DNA from: Candidatus Binatia bacterium
GTDB taxonomy: Bacteria > Desulfobacterota > Binatia > HRBIN30
Length of the DNA: 64,000 bases
NCBI GenBank assembly: GCA_026415395.1
Contig: JAOAHD010000002.1
Location: forward strand, 434,001 to 498,000
Direction: 5' to 3'
In this document: piece by piece, positions 59,548 to 64,000 of the stretch
Numbering within the stretch: the stretch's first letter is position 1
Layout: each line of letters begins with the position of its first letter
Made by a program: the position numbers and the translations under genes
Notes under the pieces: model-generated
What the model saw: only the letters and a program-made list of their open reading frames with translations
The model's database searches: none
Told to the model about the DNA's origin: nothing

Positions 59548-60690
59548 TTAGTCGCTGCGCGTTGCTTCCACCTGCAATGCTTCGAGGAAGCGATCGATGT
59601 CGTTCGTGGTATTGTAAAAATGCGGAGCTACCCGGATGCCGCCGTTGCGTACCCGGACGATGAAGCCGCGCTTGTCCAGGCGCTGGGTCAAGCCCTCGGA
59701 GGACCGACCGGGCAGGCGAAATACGATGATGCCAGAGCGCTGGTGTTCTCCGAGGGGGCTGAGAATCTCAGCTCCAAGTGGATGCAATCCATCAACCAAG
59801 CGATCCGTTACCGCGCGGATGCGTCGCCAGACTTCTTCCCTGCCGACCTCGAGAAGAAGCTCGACGGCGGAGCCGAGGGCGTGAATGCCCATATGGGGTG
59901 GGCTGCCAGGTTCGAACTTCAGGGCATCGCGGCGTGGCTCGAAGTGGTAAGGGAGGAACTTATTTTCGTCGTACACGCTCTTCCAACCGTGCAGTACGGA
60001 ATCGAGGCGATCGATGACCCGGCGCGACACGTACAAGAAACCACAGCCTTCTGGAGCGAGGAGCCACTTGTGGCCGCCGACGGCGAGGCAGTCGATCCCC
60101 AAGCTTTCCACCTGGAGCGGCACGGCGCCGACGCCTTGAATTCCGTCGACGCAGAATAACCAGCCGCGCTCCCGGCAAAGTTGCCCCAAAGCTGCCAGGT
60201 CGTTGCGTGCACCCGTGAGCCAATCGACAAAGCTGACTGACAACAGGCGTGTGCGCCGATCGGCAACGGCGACGACATCGTCAGGGCTCACAAGCCCATT
60301 CCGCCGCGCCACCAAGCGGGTCTCGACCCCCCGGGCACGCAAGGCAAACCAAGGGTAGATGTTCGATGGATATTCTTGATCGACAGCGATCACGTTGTCG
60401 CCCGCCTGCCACGGAAAGCCGCTAGCGACAAGGGAAAGGCCTTCGGAGGTGTTTTTGACGAAGGCGATCTCATCGGTCTGCGCACCCACGAGCTTGGCGC
60501 AGGCTGCCCTCGCGGCTTCGCTACGCAACTCCCACCACTGGTTTGCTGGCCCATCTGCTCGTAGGGCTTGCTCCAAAAACGCCTCGACTGCTTGGCGCAC
60601 TCGCAGAGACACCGGTGCGACACCTGCGTGATTGAGATGCACCAGTTTGTCGGTTACCGGAAACAATCTGCGCCACGGATTTGCAGACAT
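59548..60690 (-). CDS. Class V aminotransferase / cysteine-desulfurase-like enzyme
   Basis: PLP enzyme of 380 residues. LNHAGVAPVS, FVKNTSEGLSLVA, VDQEYPSNIYPW, SVSFVDWLTGARND, VDGIQGVGAVPL and the PLP-binding Lys in GGHKWLLAPEGCGFLYV are all present. The HKWLL(A)PEG context fits the subgroup of isopenicillin-N epimerase-like and cysteine-desulfurase-like proteins. There is no desulfurase active-site Cys loop at the expected C-terminal place. Its 3' end meets the histidine kinase gene 9 bases away. Substrate is unknown. Confidence 0.9.
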   Translation of the reverse strand: MSANPWRRLFPVTDKLVHLNHAGVAPVSLRVRQAVEAFLEQALRADGPANQWWELRSEAARAACAKLVGAQTDEIAFVKNTSEGLSLVASGFPWQAGDNVIAVDQEYPSNIYPWFALRARGVETRLVARRNGLVSPDDVVAVADRRTRLLSVSFVDWLTGARNDLAALGQLCRERGWLFCVDGIQGVGAVPLQVESLGIDCLAVGGHKWLLAPEGCGFLYVSRRVIDRLDSVLHGWKSVYDENKFLPYHFEPRRDALKFEPGSPPHMGIHALGSAVELLLEVGREEVWRRIRAVTDRLVDGLHPLGAEILSPLGEHQRSGIIVFRLPGRSSEGLTQRLDKRGFIVRVRNGGIRVAPHFYNTTNDIDRFLEALQVEATRSD

Positions 60691-60730
60691 GTGGCGCTAA
60701 CTAGAACGAGAATCGGGCGAGACCAAGACC

Positions 60731-61702
60731 ATGACCCACGTGTTGCCACCCGATGAGTTGCAACAAATCCAAGTAGACGCCGCTCATGGCGGGATGCGGC
60801 TGGACGCTTTCGTTCGCAACATGGTTCCAGCGTTATCTCGACGTGCCGTGCAGGAAGCGATCGATGAGGGCAGGGTGTTCGTCAATGGTCGGCGGGCCAG
60901 CAAAGGCACTCGCCTGCAACCTGGTGCCATGGTGACGATCGTTGCCGAGCTAGTGCGCGAGCTCGAGCCGAACTCCGAGCTGCCGGTGACAGTGGTCCAC
61001 GAGGACGATCACTTGGTTGCCGTGAATAAGCCGGCGGGTCTGCCGAGTCATGCGCTGCGGCCGTTCGAGCGCAACACGGTAGCGAACTTCCTCCTCGCGC
61101 ACTACCCGGAGATGCGAGCCCTTTCGCGGGCAGGGTTGGAAGCCGGGCTGGTGCACCGGCTGGACACAGATACGTCTGGAGTTCTGCTCGCCGCGCGCAC
61201 GCCGGAGGCGCATCGCCATTTGCGTGAGCAGTTTGCGGCGAGAGAGGTTCGTAAAGAGTACCTGGCGCTAGTGAGCGGCACGATATCGGAGCCAGGGGCG
61301 ATTCGAAGCCCGTTGGAAAACGACCCAAGCCAAGTGGGGAAAATGCGCCTCGCCCGCAGCGGCAGCGGTCGAGCCGCCGAGACCCATTACCGGCCTCTGG
61401 AGTGTTATTCCGGGCACACGCTGCTGCGGGTGGACATCTATAGCGGCCTCCGGCACCAGATCCGTGCGCATCTTGCCGCCATTGGGCATCCGATTGTCGG
61501 CGACGCTTTGTACGGCGGCGACCCCAGCCTCGGCTTGAAGCGGCAGTTCCTACACGCCACGCGTATCTCGTTCCGTCACCCCGTCACGGTACAACTCTTC
61601 GCCGTGGAAGCCCCGGTGCCGGAGGAGCTGTCCGCCGTGTTGGGCGAACTGAGAAAGCGAGAGCGGCAAATCTACAAGGCTTCGCGTCCGCGCCGGCGGT
61701 GA
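60731..61702 (+). CDS. RluA-family pseudouridine synthase (second copy)
   Basis: 323-residue enzyme with an S4 domain near residues 20-80 (MRLDAFVRNMVPALSRRAVQ), the catalytic LVHRLDTDTSGVLLAART (Asp nucleophile) and SGLRHQIRAHLAAIGHPIVGDALYGG. It differs from the copy at 4.1 kb in HRLDTDTSG versus HRLDKDTSG and is a distinct RluA/RluC/RluD-type paralogue. Modified rRNA or tRNA site cannot be inferred. Divergent from the aminotransferase with a 40-base gap. Confidence 0.92.
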   Translation: MTHVLPPDELQQIQVDAAHGGMRLDAFVRNMVPALSRRAVQEAIDEGRVFVNGRRASKGTRLQPGAMVTIVAELVRELEPNSELPVTVVHEDDHLVAVNKPAGLPSHALRPFERNTVANFLLAHYPEMRALSRAGLEAGLVHRLDTDTSGVLLAARTPEAHRHLREQFAAREVRKEYLALVSGTISEPGAIRSPLENDPSQVGKMRLARSGSGRAAETHYRPLECYSGHTLLRVDIYSGLRHQIRAHLAAIGHPIVGDALYGGDPSLGLKRQFLHATRISFRHPVTVQLFAVEAPVPEELSAVLGELRKRERQIYKASRPRRR

Positions 61703-61738
61703 CGGCCTACCGCGCCTTCGGGCGCGAGCAGACCAGCA

Positions 61739-62104
61739 TTAGGCTGCCACTTGCTTCCCTTTACTCTTTGCTTTCGCACAAGCGGCGCAGAGGTTGCGCT
61801 GATTGTGCGGGTCCTCGACCAAACCCTCGTCCAGATTGTGGCAGATCTTCTTGCACTCGAAGCAAATGAAGTAGATTCCTTCAATCGTCTTGTTGATGCG
61901 TTCGCGATTTAAGATCCGACCCTTAAGCTTCTCGATTCGGATCCCCAAGAGTTCTTCGTATTGGCGCTTGATTCTGCGGCGCCCGGCTTCGTCCTTTGGT
62001 AGTCCCTCTTCTTCACCTTCAGGAGCTAAGTCCGGGTCGAGCAGGCGTAAATTCTTTTTATTCTTCGCCTTGGTGCTTTTGCTCTTCTTAGAAGTCCGTG
62101 CCAT
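61739..62104 (-). CDS. Small Cys-rich (zinc-ribbon-like) protein
   Basis: 121-residue protein. The N terminus is Lys/Ser-rich, the middle is helical with GRRRIKRQYEELLGIRIEKLK, and the C-terminal part carries CFECKKIC and CAACA around HNLDEGLVED and NLC, a C-x2-C ... C-x2-C pattern likely binding zinc. GGAGGTGTCC before the ATG at 62104 is a good ribosome binding site. It follows the small zinc-ribbon gene at 62128 on the same strand by about 24 bases, so they form an operon. No family is recognised. Confidence 0.72.
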   Translation of the reverse strand: MARTSKKSKSTKAKNKKNLRLLDPDLAPEGEEEGLPKDEAGRRRIKRQYEELLGIRIEKLKGRILNRERINKTIEGIYFICFECKKICHNLDEGLVEDPHNQRNLCAACAKAKSKGKQVAA

Positions 62105-62127
62105 GGACACCTCCGCTTACGCAGGCG

Positions 62128-62295
62128 TTAACGCGTGCGCCTGGTGTAACCACAATTCTTTTCGCAGACCCAAAAGAAGCCGTGGGGGCCGAAGCCGGTA
62201 AACTTCACGACACGGACCTCAGCACCGCAACTCGGGCACAAACGTTTTTCTTGAACACCGCCTTTTTCCGCCGTCTTGGCTTTTTTCTCCGCCAC
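62128..62295 (-). CDS. Very small zinc-ribbon protein
   Basis: 55-residue protein, shorter than usual ORF cut-offs. It starts at a GTG after GGAGGTAGCTCA. A Lys-rich lead (AEKKAKTAEKGG) is followed by a four-Cys ribbon: LCPSCGAEVRVV, then FGPHGFFWVCEKNCGYTRRTR. The CPSCG/CEKNCG spacing is that of a small zinc ribbon (rubredoxin/ribosomal-protein-like knuckle). It probably binds zinc and a nucleic acid or protein. Overlooked easily by automated callers. Translation by eye shows an unbroken frame and a stop at 62128. Confidence 0.75.
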   Translation of the reverse strand: MAEKKAKTAEKGGVQEKRLCPSCGAEVRVVKFTGFGPHGFFWVCEKNCGYTRRTR

Positions 62296-62543
62296 TGAGC
62301 TACCTCCTTAAGCTGGATCACGAGGTGGAAGACCGTTGCTGACAATCCGGAGGGTGGTCAGCGATCCGCCATTGAGAGCTCCGTGCCCAGCACGCCGACA
62401 CAAGCGCCACGCGTAGCCAAGGGCAATACACCTGTCAATGCAGGATCGCGAACCGGAGCTGCTACTGTGCCGTCGCTGCACGTCCCCGCATACCGCGACA
62501 CCTGTCCTCTGTGTGTTTGTCGGGCGAGAGAGGCGGCCGGGGC
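62296..62543. other. Non-coding stretch before the end-of-window pseudogene
   Basis: About 250 bases. Several short open frames exist on the minus strand but none has a family signature or ribosome binding site. The small-gene promoter should lie here. I see nothing else. Confidence 0.4.
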
Positions 62544-64000
62544 TCAGGCGCAGACGGCGGGCCAGCATTGGAGAGTTAACGAGTCCGAGTCCACTAAGCC
62601 GCTGGGTGCTACGCGCAACAGGCGAATCCGTCGTGTTCACGGCCGCCAACCTTGCGCGGTCATTCGCAGCGGGATCGCGAACGTGATCTCCCCACTGCAC
62701 TGATTGTGCGCGAACACAGGAGCGCCAGATTCCGCCAACACTCCACCCAGATACAAGATGAGGCTGAGGCCAGTCGGCCCTGAACCCAGTGCAGCCGCCA
62801 AGGCGCTTGCGTTGGTGATGTCGGTGGCGTCGCCGGTCCGCGGTGACGGTCGCCGCACATCGACCACGGAGACTCCCGAAGCCGTACAAGTGGGCAGCCG
62901 CGGGTCTCGGTTGTTCAGGCTCAGTCGCATAGGGATGAGGCAGGCGCCGTTATGGGAGTCCCCGTCGAGATCGCAGGCAGAGTCGCCATCCGTGCATCGA
63001 CGCGCGGCCGAGGAACACCGAGCCGATTGCGGAAAGCAGGCTCGGGCAAAAAGAATTCCAGCAAACAGTCCGGCCTCCCTGCTCCGCCGCCAGGAGCACA
63101 AGAGTTTGCCGGGGCGGTTTCGGCGCACAGAGCGGGGACGTTTGTAGGGGTAACAGTCGCTGATGGCGTCGGTGATTGGGAAGTAGGGAGGGTAGGCGAG
63201 AGCGTTGGCGTTCGCGTTGCCGTGGGGGTCCGGGTAGGCGTTGTTGACCGGCTCGGAGTAGGTGTGGGCGATGTCGTGGGGCTCAGTGTTGGCGTCCGGG
63301 TCGGAGTCAGGCCTGGCGTCAGCGTTGCAGAGGAGGTGGCGGTGACGGTGAGAGTAAACGAGGGTGGCGGGGTGGCTGAAGGAGACGGGGAATGGGACGG
63401 CGACGCTGTCGGTGCGGCAGACGCAGTCTCCGTGGCAGTCGGAGACGCGGTCATGGTTGCGGAGGCCGTCGCAGTGGCGGAAACCGTTGGGGTTGCGGAA
63501 GCTGTCACCGTAATCTTGGGCGTTGCCATCGAGCTCGCGGTCGGCGTTCGTGTTGCGGTTTCCGTTGGCGGGAGCGTGGAGGATGCAGTCGGTGTCGGCG
63601 TTGGCTGAAGAACCGGTGTGAATGTAGCGGTTGGTGTCGCTGTCGGTGTGGCGGTGGAATCGGGCTTGACAATGACCATCGTGTCGAAGACAAGGTTGTT
63701 CCGATCGACAGCCTGCACGGTCAGCGTCCTGTTGCCGGCAATCCGTACTGCGGTGTGCTGGTAACGTGCGAAACTACAGTAGTTCGAAGGTCCCGCCGGG
63801 CCGTTTTGGCCGCGGGCCAAGGGCAGTAGGTTTTGCTGCCGAACAAGGGCTATCGGCTTGGTCCGTTGGCGTCGACATTGGCAGCGGAATCCAGAGTCGC
63901 TCCGCCCCTCCGGTCATGATGTAGATCGCCCCCCGTCCATCGTGGCCAGGCGAGCCATCGGGAAGAAATTCGTCCCAATACTTGCTTCGTTCGTAAGTGT
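62544..64000 (-). pseudogene. Interrupted metallophosphoesterase with Thr/Pro stalk and Cys-rich C-domain (5' end cut)
   Basis: Joined over frames, the strand reads: TYERSKYWDEF and GRGAIYIMTGG (end of a calcineurin-type phosphoesterase, where GHxHxYER is typical), a segment with SKTYCPW, then GPAGPSNYCSFARYQHTAVRI and LTVQAVDRNNLVFDTMVIVK. A Thr/Ser/Pro-rich stalk of about 160 residues follows, then a C-terminal domain with CTDGDSACDLDGD and PRLPTCTASG, and an end TRRIRLLRVAPSGLVDSD. It crosses two one-base losses around 63805-63870, a third near 63000 and an in-frame TGA at 62637-62639. All frameshifts have the same sign. Either a decayed gene or long-read indel errors. The 5' part lies outside the window. 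Confidence 0.6.

Noticed and set aside
62952-63608. Val/Gly-rich plus-strand frame (218 codons)
   Set aside because: It is the mirror of the Thr/Ser/Pro stalk on the minus strand and has no other feature.
1-64000. CRISPR array, prophage, insertion sequence or conjugative element
   Set aside because: No spaced direct repeats, transposase motifs, integrase or capsid genes seen.

Overview
The window is a high-GC, gene-dense chromosomal segment from a Gram-negative bacterium. It carries an outer-membrane lipid transport operon (mla), periplasmic and lipoprotein genes, type IV prepilins, and a tmk-holB-ricT-metG-tatD housekeeping operon. The mix of carotenoid oxygenase, DUF1329, MMPL-type RND exporter, a double-length UvrA and cysteine-rich secreted proteins suggests an uncultured deltaproteobacterium-like lineage, possibly Binatota / Desulfobacterota_B. 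That placement is an inference from gene content, not from a marker-gene comparison. I see no CRISPR array, insertion sequence, prophage or plasmid origin.

Left part (1-18.6 kb): the start of rpsB (minus strand, cut by the window edge); a PadR regulator coupled to an exported carotenoid-cleavage-type oxygenase; ribF-rluD; a minus-strand operon of acyl-CoA synthetase, RND exporter and small secreted protein; a DUF420 membrane protein; a large membrane-bound sigma-54 activator; dnaB-surE; a DUF4139 secreted protein; and an aldehyde dehydrogenase.

Middle (18.6-43.3 kb): a tandem-fused uvrA of 1863 codons faces the mlaFEDAC operon. nagA and a coupled HIT-like protein lie upstream of mla. A secreted 26-cysteine repeat protein, uvrC and a PD-(D/E)XK-like protein follow. 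The operon response regulator-tmk-holB-ricT-metG-tatD sits beside a minor-prepilin cluster (fimT-pilV-pilW-pilX order) and the molybdopterin genes moaB-moaD-moaE. An orphan 66-residue membrane peptide gene with its own strong RBS and intrinsic terminator lies between pilins and moa genes.

Right part (43.3-64 kb): small envelope genes, a dicarboxylate-type symporter, DUF1329 and AhpD-like proteins, then a murein-recycling run (ldcA, serine beta-lactamase-like hydrolase, mpl), yjbQ, a degenerate phosphoesterase, an MgtC-like protein, and an unusual CxxC-array protein with a Trp/Glu acidic domain. tRNA-Ala(GGC) follows. Next come a frameshifted secreted protein with a C-terminal sorting-signal-like tail, a GNAT enzyme, an orphan histidine kinase, a class V aminotransferase, a second RluD-type synthase and two small Cys-rich proteins. 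The window ends in a repeatedly interrupted metallophosphoesterase/Thr-Pro-stalk gene.

The envelope theme is strong: lipid trafficking (Mla, RND), murein recycling (NagA, LdcA, Mpl), pili, and exported Cys-rich proteins. The two genome-repair genes uvrA and uvrC are both present but not adjacent. I did not find a convincing complete new defence or mobile system. The best candidates for new biology are single genes: the CxxC/Trp-acidic protein, the Cys-repeat protein, the winged-helix/PD-ExK protein and the orphan membrane peptide.
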